Of a stretch of DNA of 64,000 nt, positions 46,043 to 54,565 are shown piece by piece. Each line of letters starts with the position of its first letter. The stretch's first letter is position 1. Source of the DNA: JAJPKK01 sp963702755 (GTDB taxonomy: Bacteria > Pseudomonadota > Alphaproteobacteria > Rhizobiales > Xanthobacteraceae); NCBI GenBank assembly GCA_963702755.1, contig CAVPDZ010000007.1, positions 186,001-250,000 of the forward strand, in the 5' to 3' direction. The notes under the pieces were generated by a model, which was given only the letters and a program-made list of their open reading frames with translations, ran no database searches and was not told the origin of the DNA. The position numbers and the translations under genes were made by a program.

Positions 46043-47057
46043 ATGCGTACGATTGCCCTTGAGGAGCATTTTTCGGTACCGGCGGTGGCCCGCCGCATCG
46101 ACCCGGCCGTCGTCGCCCGTCGCGGCTTCAGGCAGCGCACCCTGCCGCAGCAGGGTCCGAATCCGCTCGAACTGCTGCCCGAGATCGGCGAGAAGCGCCT
46201 CAAATCGATGGACGAATCCGGGGTCGACTTTGCGGTGCTGTCAAACAGCGGTCCGGGCGCTGATCTCGTCGGCGGCGAGGATGGCGTCGTCATGGCCCGC
46301 GAGTTCAACGACTATCTGGCCGACGTCATCAAACGCCATCCCACCCGGTTCGGCGGCTTCGCGGCCCTGCCGATGCAAACGCCAGATGCTGCGGCCAAGG
46401 AGTTCGTGCGTTCGGTGAAGCAACTCGGGTTCGTCGGCGCGATGATCCACGGCACCATCATGGTGCTCGAACTCGAACAAGTCGCGCTTCCTCGACCATC
46501 CGAGCTACGACCCGATCCTGGCGGCGGCGGTCGATCTCGACGTGCCGATCTACATTCATCCCCACATTCCGCCGGAAGCGATACGGCAGACCTATTTCGC
46601 CAACCTGCCGGCGGGCACCGGGCGCGTGCTCGAAACCGCGGGCTGGGGATGGCATTCGGAAACCGCGGTGCATGTGCTGCGCATGGTGTTGGCGGGCACC
46701 TTCGACCGGCACCCGAAGCTGAAGGTCATCATCGGCCACATGGGCGAAATGCTGCCGATGATGATGGCGCGCGCCGACGAGGTATTCGCCAGCGACGTCG
46801 GGCATCTCAAGCGGTCGGTCACGCAGACGATCCATGATCAGGTCTGGCTGACGACGAGCGGCATCTTCACCGAGCCGCCGTTCCTCGCCGCGCTGCTGAC
46901 GTTCGGCATCGACCGCCTGATGTTCTCGGTCGACTATCCCTATGCGCCCAACGCCAAAGGGCGGCAGTTCCTCGATCGTCTGACGATCGCGCCCGCCGAC
47001 ATGGTCAAGCTGACCCACGGTACCGCCGATGCGCTGATGCGGCTGAAGGCGAAATAG
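46043..47057 (+). CDS. Amidohydrolase (ACMSD / gamma-resorcylate decarboxylase-like), one frameshift
   Basis: About 337 aa, of the amidohydrolase family 2 that includes ACMSD and several hydroxybenzoate decarboxylases. Metal ligands are seen in LEEHFSVP, IYIHPHIPPE and, near the end, FSVDYPYAP; VIIGHMGEMLP is conserved. The frame shifts around 46460-46475 (a doubled CTCGAA lies there) before SRFLDHPSYDPIL; span 1015 nt is 3n+1. ATG 46043 has GAGAGAAA upstream. A decarboxylase rather than a hydrolase is more likely, inferred from the family. Confidence 0.88.
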
Positions 47058-47085
47058 GCGCGCGCCCCCGGCGATTGTCTTTGCT

Positions 47086-47118
47086 GTTCCGGCGCCGGTT
47101 TTCGACCGGCCCCGGAAC
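47086..47118. terminator. Hairpin between convergent genes
   Basis: GTTCCGGCGCCGGT (47086-47099) pairs with ACCGGCCCCGGAAC (47105-47118) with one mismatch, loop TTTCG. It lies between the convergent amidohydrolase and Bug genes and could terminate both, although no strong T-tract follows. Confidence 0.55.
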
Positions 47119-47132
47119 GACGAGGGTTTCGG

Positions 47133-48107
47133 CTATCGCGCGGTGATGCCGGCAGCTTTGATGATGGGCCACCACTTGTCGATCTCGGCTTTCTGGTAGG
47201 CGCCGAAGGCTTCCGGCGTCAGCTGATCGCGCGGCGGGATCACCTGGCCCAGGTCCGTGAAGCGCTGGCGGATCGTCGGATCGTTCAGCGCGTCGACCAC
47301 CGCGGCATTGAGCGCGGCGATGACGTCTTTAGGCGTTCCCTTGGGCGCCCAGATCCCGTTCCAGGACGAGAGATAGAAGCCGGGGAAACCGGCCTCGTCC
47401 ACGGTCGGGACGTTCGGGGCCTGCGCCAGGCGGGTCTTTGCGAGCACGGCGTAGATCCTGACGCGGTCGTCGTTGAGGAACGGCAGGAACACCGACGCCT
47501 GGTTCATGATCACATCGACCTGGCCGGCCATCAGGTCGGCGAGCGCGGGCGCGCCGCCGCGGTAATGAATGAGTTGCACCGGCGCGCCGGTGAGATGCTC
47601 CAACATCACGCCGGCAACATGCGGCGAGGTGCCGACACCGGATGTCGCGACGAGCACCTTGTCGCCGTTCGCCTTCACCCACGCGATCAATTCGCTGAGG
47701 TTCTTCGCCGGGATCGTGGTGCGCGACGTCATGAACAGCGGATTTTCCGGGAGCAGTACCACCGGCTCGAAATCGGTCACGACGTCGTAGTTGAGATTGT
47801 AGATCGCGCCGTTGACGACGCCGGTGCTCCAGCTGCCGACGCCGAGCGTATAACCGTCGGGCGCGGCGCGCGCGACGCGCCCCATGCCGATGCTGCCGCC
47901 GGCGCCGGACACATTTTCGATGACGATGCTTTGTCCAAGCGTTGTGCGCAGACGGTCGGACAGAATGCGCGGCACCACGTCGGACGGGCCGCCGGCAGGA
48001 AACGGCACGACCATCGTGATGGGGCGCGACGGAAAGACCTCCGCGGCGCGGCCGCCGGTGGTCCCGACGGCGACCGCAAATGCGACGATCAGCAACAGCC
48101 TGTTCAT
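47133..48107 (-). CDS. Tripartite tricarboxylate transporter (Bug/TctC) binding protein
   Basis: An intact 324-aa periplasmic solute-binding protein. Signal peptide about 1-22 (MNRLLLIVAFAVAVG...GRA), then PITMVVPFPAGGPSDVVPR, VIENVSGAGGSIG, ATSGVGTSPHVAG and HYRGGAPALADLMAGQVDV, all Bug hallmarks. AGAGGTG precedes ATG 48107; starts further upstream lack support. No TctA/TctB genes are adjacent. A second Bug gene lies at 27023-27995. Confidence 0.95.
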   Translation of the reverse strand: MNRLLLIVAFAVAVGTTGGRAAEVFPSRPITMVVPFPAGGPSDVVPRILSDRLRTTLGQSIVIENVSGAGGSIGMGRVARAAPDGYTLGVGSWSTGVVNGAIYNLNYDVVTDFEPVVLLPENPLFMTSRTTIPAKNLSELIAWVKANGDKVLVATSGVGTSPHVAGVMLEHLTGAPVQLIHYRGGAPALADLMAGQVDVIMNQASVFLPFLNDDRVRIYAVLAKTRLAQAPNVPTVDEAGFPGFYLSSWNGIWAPKGTPKDVIAALNAAVVDALNDPTIRQRFTDLGQVIPPRDQLTPEAFGAYQKAEIDKWWPIIKAAGITAR

Positions 48108-48279
48108 GTTGCGCACCTCTTGGCCGCGATTGCGACCCTTCCCGAAAATCGAACCTAGCGTAGCATGGACGCGGAAGAGGTCACTGCAAAGCGCTGACCA
48201 AGGCGGATTTCGGGTGGCGCCGCCGGGCAAGCTTTGACAGCAAGGAAGCCTGGTCCCCTGTCTCGCTGGAGCATTTGAC

Positions 48280-48565
48280 ATGGCAAAGCTTACCGTTCGC
48301 ACGAAGCCAACCGATGTCCCTACTGCGTCGAATGATGACGCGCGCTGGCAGGCGGTCCAGCGCCGCGATCGCGCCGCCGACGGCAGCTTCCTCTATGCCG
48401 TACGCACGACCGGCGTTTACTGTCGGCCATCGTGCCGCGGGTCGGTTGCCGTTGTGGAAAAACGTTGAGTTCCACGCAAGCTGCGCCGAGGCGGAGCGCG
48501 CCGGTTTTCGCGCCTGCAAGCGCTGCCGTCCGAACCAAGCGGCGTTCGGCCGGAGCACTGCATGA
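48280..48565 (+). CDS. Stand-alone Ada-type zinc/methylphosphotriester domain, one frameshift
   Basis: About 94 aa consisting only of the Ada N-terminal metal-binding domain, which in Ada takes methyl groups from DNA phosphotriesters onto a Zn-bound Cys. RWQAVQRRDRAADGSFLYAV and TTGVYCRPSC give the first two Cys; after a shift near 48440 (CGCGGGTCGG, one extra base) come the third region and CKRCRP with the last two. Span 286 nt is 3n+1. No AraC or methyltransferase domain follows; instead its stop overlaps the ATG of a dioxygenase gene as ATGA. Confidence 0.85.
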
Positions 48566-49306
48566 CGCCGCTCCGCGCCCGCGCAAACTCCGCGCCGCTC
48601 CCGCTCGATGCGCGCGTTGCCGGGCTCGACTGGACGGCGCTCGCCGCCGACCTCGATGCGCACGGCTGCGCCGTCGCCGGTCCGTTGTTGAGCGCGGACG
48701 AATGCGCGGCGCTCGTTGCGGGCTATGGAGCTGACCAGCAGTTCCGCAGTCGCATCGTCATGGCGCGCCACGGGTTCGGCCGCGGCGAATACAAATATTT
48801 TGCTTATCCTCTGCCGGAGCCGGTCGTGGCGCTGCGCGCCGCGCTCTATCCGCCGCTCGCCGCCATTGCCAACCAATGGAACGCGGCGCTCGGCACGGAC
48901 GTGCGCTATCCGGCAGAGCACCGCGCCTTTCTCGAGCGATGTCATGCCGCGGGGCAGACGCGGCCGACGCCGCTACTGCTGCAATACGGTCCCGGCGACT
49001 ACAACTGCCTGCACCAGGACATTTACGGCGAGCACGTCTTTCCGCTCCAGGTCGCGATCCTGCTGTCGCGGCCCGGCATTGATTTCGCCGGCGGCGAGTT
49101 CGTCCTCACCGAGCAGCGCCCGCGCATGCAATCGCGCGCCGAGGTCGTGCCGCTCGTCCCAGGGCGAAGGCGTGATCTTTCCGGTGCATCATCGCCCGGT
49201 GCGCGGGACCCGCGGCGTCTACCGCGTCACCATGCGCCACGGCGTGAGCCGCCTGCGTTCCGGCCACCGCCACACGCTCGGCATCATCTTCCACGACGCG
49301 CGGTAA
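48562..49306 (+). CDS. 2OG-Fe(II) dioxygenase of the Oxygenase-NA (DUF2086) type, one frameshift
   Basis: About 247 aa. Members of this family are thought to demethylate alkylated nucleic acids oxidatively, though direct evidence is slim. The iron ligands are His and Asp of NCLHQDIYGEHVFPLQVAILLS and a distal His, with RSGHRHTLGIIFHDAR giving the 2-oxoglutarate-binding Arg. The frame shifts near 49158 (CTCGTCCCAGGGC, one extra C) before QGEGVIFPVHHRPV; span 745 nt is 3n+1. It is translationally coupled to the Ada-domain gene. Confidence 0.85.
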
Positions 49307-49366
49307 CCGAACTGTCCGGGAGACGGGGTGGCAATAGCAGCATGTGGTGCGCGCTTCCTTTCTTTT

Positions 49367-49467
49367 CCCTCCCCCGCTTGCGGGGGAGGGTAGGGAGGGG
49401 GCCCTCGCCGCGAGTCAGTGCCGTGGAGGGTTCCCCCTCCCCGCCCTCCCCCGCGAGCGGGGGAGGG
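49367..49467. repeat. Intergenic palindrome, CTCCCCC family (copy 1)
   Basis: Two hairpins, CCCTCCCCCGC-TT-GCGGGGGAGGG (49367-49390) and CCCTCCCCCGC-GA-GCGGGGGAGGG (49444-49467), flank a spacer that itself contains complementary G- and C-rich runs. The element lies between the convergent dioxygenase and hydrolase genes. Related elements are at 56563-56674 and 57799-57826. Confidence 0.92.
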
Positions 49468-49552
49468 GAAATTGGCGGCGAGCGAGAAGCAAAAAGCACT
49501 CGCCCCACCCAATGCGATTGCCCTGCGCAAAACGGGAGCGCGCCAAACGCTA

Positions 49553-50398
49553 CTACCCCCCGAGCCGCTCCGCGAAGAAGCGCAGCGCGCGGGCGATGGC
49601 GTCCTGCTGCGCGGCGGCGTTGGCGTCGACGCTCTGGCGCTTGCGGCCGGGGTCGTCGAAGTCGTGCGTCGCGCCGGGATAGAGCTTGATGTCGATCGCC
49701 CCGTTTTCCGCCCGGCTGCGCGCGACGAGGTCGGCGCACACCTTCGGCGATACTTCTTCGTCCGCGGTGCCGTGCAGCACCATGACCGGCGCATACGGGC
49801 GATAGCCGGATTCGAAGTGATCCTTGAGACGGCATGCCGGATAGAACGCGAGCGCGGCCCGAAATCCCGCGCCGTTGCGGCCGGGCGCATCGGTTGCCAT
49901 CGTCGCGAGCGTCGCGCTGCCGCCGTTCGACCAGCCCTGCAGGCCGATGCGGTTGCCGTCGACGTCGCGCCGCTGGCGCAGATAGGCGAGCGCGCCGTAG
50001 GCATCGAGCGGACGCACCGTCACTTCGTCGAGCTCGGCCGGACGCGAGTCATAGCTGAAGCGCGGAAAGCCCTGCGCATAACCGCGCGGCCCGAATCCGT
50101 CCACCAGGAGCGCGACGTAGCCTTGCGAGGCCCACAGCTCGCCCCAGGCGCGATGCCGCTGCGACAGCGTCGTCGCGTCATAGCGGCCATCGGCCAAACT
50201 CGAATACGCGCCGGCGCGGCCGTGCATCATCACCACCGCCGGTGCCGGCGCGCGCCGCTTTGCGGGCAGGTAGAGATAGCCGACCAGCATCGTGCGCCCA
50301 TCGGCGCTGGGAAACGTGACGCGTTGAGGCAGCGAGTCCGCGGCAGCGGCCGATGCCGATAGCAGGATTGCGACCATAGCCGCGAACAGGACCTTCAT
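49553..50398 (-). CDS. Secreted dienelactone-hydrolase-like enzyme
   Basis: A 281-aa alpha/beta hydrolase with signal peptide about 1-20 (ending AAA). The nucleophile Ser lies in GWSNGG, the Asp in HGTADEE and the His in ATHDFDDP; MHGRAGAYSS is the oxyanion region. It is a paralogue of the 12412-13251 product, sharing the elbow and C-terminal layout. Intact frame, no operon partner. The substrate is unknown. Confidence 0.85.
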   Translation of the reverse strand: MKVLFAAMVAILLSASAAAADSLPQRVTFPSADGRTMLVGYLYLPAKRRAPAPAVVMMHGRAGAYSSLADGRYDATTLSQRHRAWGELWASQGYVALLVDGFGPRGYAQGFPRFSYDSRPAELDEVTVRPLDAYGALAYLRQRRDVDGNRIGLQGWSNGGSATLATMATDAPGRNGAGFRAALAFYPACRLKDHFESGYRPYAPVMVLHGTADEEVSPKVCADLVARSRAENGAIDIKLYPGATHDFDDPGRKRQSVDANAAAQQDAIARALRFFAERLGG

Positions 50399-51177
50399 CG
50401 AAACGCTCCCAAAGTGCTTCCCCTTTTAGTCGCGCAAGCGCGGCATCGCGGGTGTGATGACCATCATGGACGATGCGATTGCGCACTTGTTCCGAGGCCT
50501 CGTGCCGAAGCGCGCCGGCGCTGACGTGCGCCTCGCGTCCGACGATTCGCAACGCCGAACCGTTGCTAACCGCAGACAAACCCTCGGCTTTTGCCTCTCA
50601 ACAGGCTCACGACCGGCCTCGGTTTTCCCTGAGAACAGGGAAAATAACAGGGAAAAACATTTTTTCGGCCCTCCCGACGCCGCCTCGGTTGAATTTTGCC
50701 CGTGACTGCAAAACGATACGCCGCTTTCCCTGGCGCCCCGAACAGCGAACGCATGTCGCGCGAACAGCGAATGCCAGCAGCCGAACGGCAGTCGTCTCGC
50801 CCGCGCGGGATCGCCGCCCCAAGCCGCGGGAACGAAGCGACTCGGAGTCCGGAGCGCGGACAGCAGCAAGGCAAGTCCAGCATCGTCCCCACTGGTGATA
50901 CATCCTGAGAGCATCACCCACGGGGCCGGAGGTCGTTGCTGCGCGGTCACGATGTCTCACTCCATTGTACCTGTCCGAAGTCCGGCAGGGGAAAATTCAT
51001 AGGAATATTATCACATTTTCGGCATTCGGCAACCGGAAACGATCTGCTTCGCCGCGCGGCCGAGAGGAACGGAGGGGACGCCGCGTTCATATCGACGCGA
51101 TGAACTGCACTTCGAAATAGAGCTTGTATGACGGCGACAGTTGATCACCGCGATGGTTGCTGTGACTTTCGCCCTCT
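50399..51177. other. 779-bp gene-free region with scattered ACAGGGAA-like motifs
   Basis: No credible gene on either strand. Four copies of a short motif AACAG(G/C)GAA occur at about 50634, 50646, 50741 and 50763, the first two separated by one turn of helix (GAACAGGGAAAATAACAGGGAAAA when joined is the dense part). Such AGGGAA runs mark a class of decayed intergenic repeat in Bradyrhizobium-like genomes. The right half (from 50990) is AT-richer and may hold a promoter. Confidence 0.55.
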
Positions 51178-52224
51178 TCAATCGAATACGTCCGTCACAA
51201 CGCCGTCGCGGACGACGACGCCGTCGTCGAGCGCGATGGTGGTGCGCATCACCGGAATGTCGAAGTGGCCCGCGGTGTAGCGGCCGGCGAACTCGTTCGC
51301 GCCGGTCGAGAACAGGAAATTGCCGGCAACGGCGCGCAACTCCGTGCCGTTGGTGTCGCGTCGGTCGTACATGGCGAGGGCCTCGTAGCGCGCCCGCTCG
51401 TTGAGGCCGAACCCGACATGGGACACCGCGAACGCCTCGCGGTCCCCCCACGCCTCGAGGTAGCGCCGCATCATTTCGACATCGGTGCCCTCACCTTCGA
51501 TGTCGGTGACGTAGTCGGCCTCGATCGTCAGCCGCACCGGCGTCTCGATGTAGCGCTTGAAGGTGAGGTTGATGTCGCCGTGATCGAGCACAAGCACGCC
51601 GTTGACGGTCGCTGCCTTCGGGAAGCTCACCACGATGCCGCCGGGCCAATGGGCGAGCGTGCCGGGCCGATCGGTCCAGCCCCAGATGCCGACGGTCGTT
51701 GCGCCGGTCATGTCGATGTCGAGGTCGGTGCCGGCTTGCGAGGTCACGTGCATGCTTTTCGATGCGCGCAGCATCTTGGTGGCGGCGCGTACGCGCCGCT
51801 CCAGCGCGGCGTCAGGCGCCATGCGCTCCAGCGCCTCGGGGTGCTCGTTGGAGATGACGAGAATGCGGGCGCCGGCTTTGAGGATCGCGGAGGTTTCGGG
51901 CGCATGCATCAGCCCTTCGAGCGTGCAGTCGACGACGAAGTTCGATTGTTGCAGCGCGGCGACCACCGGCGCGAGCTTGCCGATCGCTTCGCTCGCGCCG
52001 GTCGAGCGCACCGGCACCGGATGGCGGTTGCGGGGCGTCGGCACGACGAGGTGATACGCGCGCGCACCGAGCCGATGGAGCGCGAGCTCGGCAAGCTGCA
52101 CATTGAGCGCGCGCGATTGCGTCTCGGACAGGATCGCGGCGATGTCGCCGGACTTGACCGCGCAACGCTCGAACACCTCGCAAAAGGCGTCGATCCATTT
52201 GCCTTCGATGCGATCCGCGAACAT
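51178..52224 (-). CDS. 2,5-dihydroxypyridine 5,6-dioxygenase-like protein (NicX/M29 family)
   Basis: A 348-aa intact protein aligned by eye over its length with NicX of nicotinate degradation, an M29-peptidase-like Fe dioxygenase. Shared segments are LVISNEHPEALERM, SMHVTSQAGTDLDIDM, HWPGGIVVSFP, VLVLDHGDINLTFKRYI, SHVGFGLNERARYEALAMYD and NFLFSTGAN. Candidate metal ligands are the Glu, His and Asp of SHVGFG and AGHFDIPV. ATG 52224 follows GGAG. Other M29-like proteins are aminopeptidases, so the exact activity is not certain. Confidence 0.82.
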   Translation of the reverse strand: MFADRIEGKWIDAFCEVFERCAVKSGDIAAILSETQSRALNVQLAELALHRLGARAYHLVVPTPRNRHPVPVRSTGASEAIGKLAPVVAALQQSNFVVDCTLEGLMHAPETSAILKAGARILVISNEHPEALERMAPDAALERRVRAATKMLRASKSMHVTSQAGTDLDIDMTGATTVGIWGWTDRPGTLAHWPGGIVVSFPKAATVNGVLVLDHGDINLTFKRYIETPVRLTIEADYVTDIEGEGTDVEMMRRYLEAWGDREAFAVSHVGFGLNERARYEALAMYDRRDTNGTELRAVAGNFLFSTGANEFAGRYTAGHFDIPVMRTTIALDDGVVVRDGVVTDVFD

Positions 52225-52305
52225 GCGCCGCTCCGCTGCTAATTCGTCGTCGTCAACCTATGCCGAAATCCGGTCGGCGTCATGACGCGGTTGTTGCGGC
52301 GGCGA

Positions 52306-52412
52306 CTCGTAGCCCGGATGAGGGACCGCGCTCTGCGGTCCCGATATCCGGGGTCGGCGATGCGAGGGGCGAAGTCGGCCCCGGATGTCGCTGCGCTCAT
52401 TCGGGCTACGAG
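52306..52412. repeat. Intergenic palindrome, TAGCCCGG family
   Basis: Outer arms CTCGTAGCCCGGATGAG (52306-52322) and CTCATTCGGGCTACGAG (52396-52412), one mismatch. Inside are GGGACCGC/GCGGTCCC and CCGGGG/CCCCGG dyads. It abuts the next palindrome without a gap of more than 2 nt. Confidence 0.9.
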
Positions 52413-52414
52413 CC

Positions 52415-52506
52415 GTCATGGCCGGACTTGTTCCGGCCATCCAAGTCTTCTCTCAGGTAGGTCGATCAAGCAAGGCGTGGATGGCCGCGACGAGCGCGGC
52501 CATGAC
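52415..52506. repeat. Intergenic palindrome, GGCCGG family (copy B)
   Basis: Starts GTCATGGCCGGA and ends GCGGCCATGAC, with inner dyads ATGGCCGGA/TCCGGCCAT and GGCCGCG/CGCGGCC. It matches the element at 44295-44387 in order and spacing, but the central part differs. It ends 14 nt before the stop of the outer-membrane gene. Confidence 0.9.
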
Positions 52507-52520
52507 GATGAGAACAGGCG

Positions 52521-53312
52521 CTACTTGAACAAGCGGTCGATGCGGAATGAATAGCCGAGGCCGAAGATGTAAGCTGGCGCATTGCGGTTGAGGCCGACGC
52601 CGATGTGGAAATCGACCTGTTGGGTGTCGGTGATGCGATAGCCGCCGCCCGAATTGAGCAGGTGGCTCGGGCCGCCGTTGATCGGAAAGTCGCCGACATA
52701 TTCGACGAACAGGAACGAACGCTCGCCGAATTCCCGCTCGATCACGAAGGTGGTCTGGTTGGCGTACTTGTTGATCGGATCATCGGGGGTGAAGAAATTC
52801 GTCACCATCCCGTTGACGCTCCAGCCTTTGGCGATTTCGACCGACCACGGGAACTGCAGATAGGGCTGCATGCCGGGTCCGGCGATGCCGACAGCGCCGG
52901 TCGGCAGCGCCGCGCCGATGGTCATGGAGAGGTCGACTTTGCCCGGCACCGGGCTGATCTGCCATTTCACCGCTGGCGCGACATCGCCGAAGCCCGAAGC
53001 GGCGAGGCCGCGGAATGGGGTGGTGTAATTCGGAATATCGACCAGCACCTCGAGGCACGGCGCAATGCCGAGACGCAGCCTGCTGTTGGTGCCGTCGAAG
53101 ACCTCGCCGCCGTCGTGGCGACTGAGATTGATGCCGTTTTCACTTTGGAAACTGCCGACCGGCACCACGACGCTCGAATTGGTGACGTCGGGGCGATCGG
53201 TCGCAATCGGCGAGGTGTTCTGGGTGCAGTTGTCGGCGGCTGCTGCGATCGTAGCAACGCAAACGCTCGCCGGCAGCAACATCAACAGCGATAGAGTGCG
53301 AAGAATGTTCAT
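52521..53312 (-). CDS. Outer-membrane MetA/phenol-degradation-type beta-barrel protein
   Basis: A 263-aa protein with a signal peptide (about 1-26, ending AAA) followed by alternating beta strands, resembling PF13557 proteins (putative channels of aromatic degradation pathways). Typical segments are IATDRPDVTNSS, GSFQSENGINLS, LRLGIAPCLEVLVDIPNY and VDFHIGVGLNRNAPAYIFGLGYSFR with a C-terminal aromatic signature followed by a short basic tail. ATG 53312 fits the signal peptide. It lies upstream of the NicX-like gene on the same strand, 296 bp apart, with repeats between. Confidence 0.8.
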   Translation of the reverse strand: MNILRTLSLLMLLPASVCVATIAAAADNCTQNTSPIATDRPDVTNSSVVVPVGSFQSENGINLSRHDGGEVFDGTNSRLRLGIAPCLEVLVDIPNYTTPFRGLAASGFGDVAPAVKWQISPVPGKVDLSMTIGAALPTGAVGIAGPGMQPYLQFPWSVEIAKGWSVNGMVTNFFTPDDPINKYANQTTFVIEREFGERSFLFVEYVGDFPINGGPSHLLNSGGGYRITDTQQVDFHIGVGLNRNAPAYIFGLGYSFRIDRLFK

Positions 53313-53545
53313 GCGTGTGCCCGCCGCCCCCCGCGCGCCGGCCAAGAAATCGCTCCGGCGGCAACCGGAGGCGCCTCCTACTTGGCACGTTTATGGGCCG
53401 GCGTGAATTCGCAAAAAATTGCAAAATCGCGGGAATATTTTCGAATGTGCGTTCTCGGCTCGTGCGCGGGGCGCCTCGCCGCCCTCAAAAAGAAGTGGCC
53501 GGGACTGAGCCCGGCCACCGCGATGTTTTCAAATGAATGGCGCGC

Positions 53546-54535
53546 TTACTTCATCGCGTCGTAGATTTTGTGGGTCCAGGCGCCTTCGGGCTTCTTGGTG
53601 ATGACCGGGTCGGAACCGCCCGAGAGAAGCTCGGAGACCGTGCGGTCGTAGTCGGCGGGGTTGAGCTTGCCGTCGCCGGTGTCGAGGAGCTTCGCGATCT
53701 CGCCCATCATGCGCTTCTGGTGCTTTTCCGTCTGGGCGCCGGTGGTGTCGGCGGCCAGCACGATCTTGGTCGCATCATCGACGTTCTTGCGGCCGTAGTC
53801 CCAGCCCTTCATGGAGGCTTTGACGAACTTCGCCATGCGATTGACGAAATTGCCATCGGCGAGCTTGCCTTCGAGCACGTAGAGCCCGTCTTCCAAGGTC
53901 GCGACCCCTTCGTCCTCGTATTTGAAGACGACGAGCTGGTTCGGCTTGTAGCCGGCGTCGATGACCTGCCAATACTCGTTGTAGGTCATGGTCGAGATGC
54001 AATCGGCCTGCTTCTGAATCAGCGGATCGACGTTGAAGCCCTGCTTGAGCATCTTCACGCCGCCCGGCGAGCCGTCGGTCTTGATCTTGAGCTTCGACAT
54101 CCACGACAGGAACGGATACTCGTTGCCCGCGAACCACACGCCGACGGTGCGGTTCTTGAGATCGATCGGCTTCTTGATGCCGGTTTCGGCGCGGCAGGTG
54201 ATCTCGAGGCCGGACTTCTTGAACGGCTGAGAGATGTTGACAAGCGGCACGCCTTTCTCGCGCGCGGCGAGCGCCGACGGCATCCAGTCGACGACGACAT
54301 CGGCGCCGCCGCCGGTGATCACCTGCGGCGGCGCGATGTCTGGGCCGCCGGGAAGGATGGTCACGTCGAGGTCGGCATCCTTGTAGTAGCCCTTGGCCTG
54401 GGCGACGTAGTAGCCGGCGAATTGCGCCTGGGTCACCCATTTCAGCTGGATCGTGACCTTCTCGGCGGCGTTCGCTGCGCCGGCGGCAAGACTGCCGAGC
54501 AGGATGCCGGTCGCGATTGTCAGTGTTCTTTTCAT
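53546..54535 (-). CDS. ABC transporter substrate-binding protein, NMT1/THI5-like
   Basis: A 329-aa periplasmic protein of the NMT1/THI5-like family, used for import of pyrimidines, thiamine precursors, taurine-like or other compounds. Signal peptide about 1-24 (ANA). IQLKWVTQAQFAGYYVAQAKGYY, VDWMPSALAAREKGVPLVNI and TVGVWFAGNEYPFLSWMSKL are hallmark segments, typical of the pyrimidine-precursor group. It is the last gene of the four-gene importer, 30 bp after the second permease. Confidence 0.93.
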   Translation of the reverse strand: MKRTLTIATGILLGSLAAGAANAAEKVTIQLKWVTQAQFAGYYVAQAKGYYKDADLDVTILPGGPDIAPPQVITGGGADVVVDWMPSALAAREKGVPLVNISQPFKKSGLEITCRAETGIKKPIDLKNRTVGVWFAGNEYPFLSWMSKLKIKTDGSPGGVKMLKQGFNVDPLIQKQADCISTMTYNEYWQVIDAGYKPNQLVVFKYEDEGVATLEDGLYVLEGKLADGNFVNRMAKFVKASMKGWDYGRKNVDDATKIVLAADTTGAQTEKHQKRMMGEIAKLLDTGDGKLNPADYDRTVSELLSGGSDPVITKKPEGAWTHKIYDAMK

Positions 54536-54565
54536 GTCAACAGTCTCCAACTACGAAGCGCCGAG

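Noticed and set aside
27023..48107. Two Bug/TctC genes taken as parts of a complete TTT importer
   Set aside because: No TctA or TctB membrane genes occur anywhere in the window; orphan Bug genes are common in this lineage.
12412..50398. The two dienelactone-hydrolase-like genes as classical chlorocatechol enzymes
   Set aside because: Both have signal peptides and Ser in the elbow (GWSNGG) instead of the catalytic Cys, and no catechol genes are nearby.
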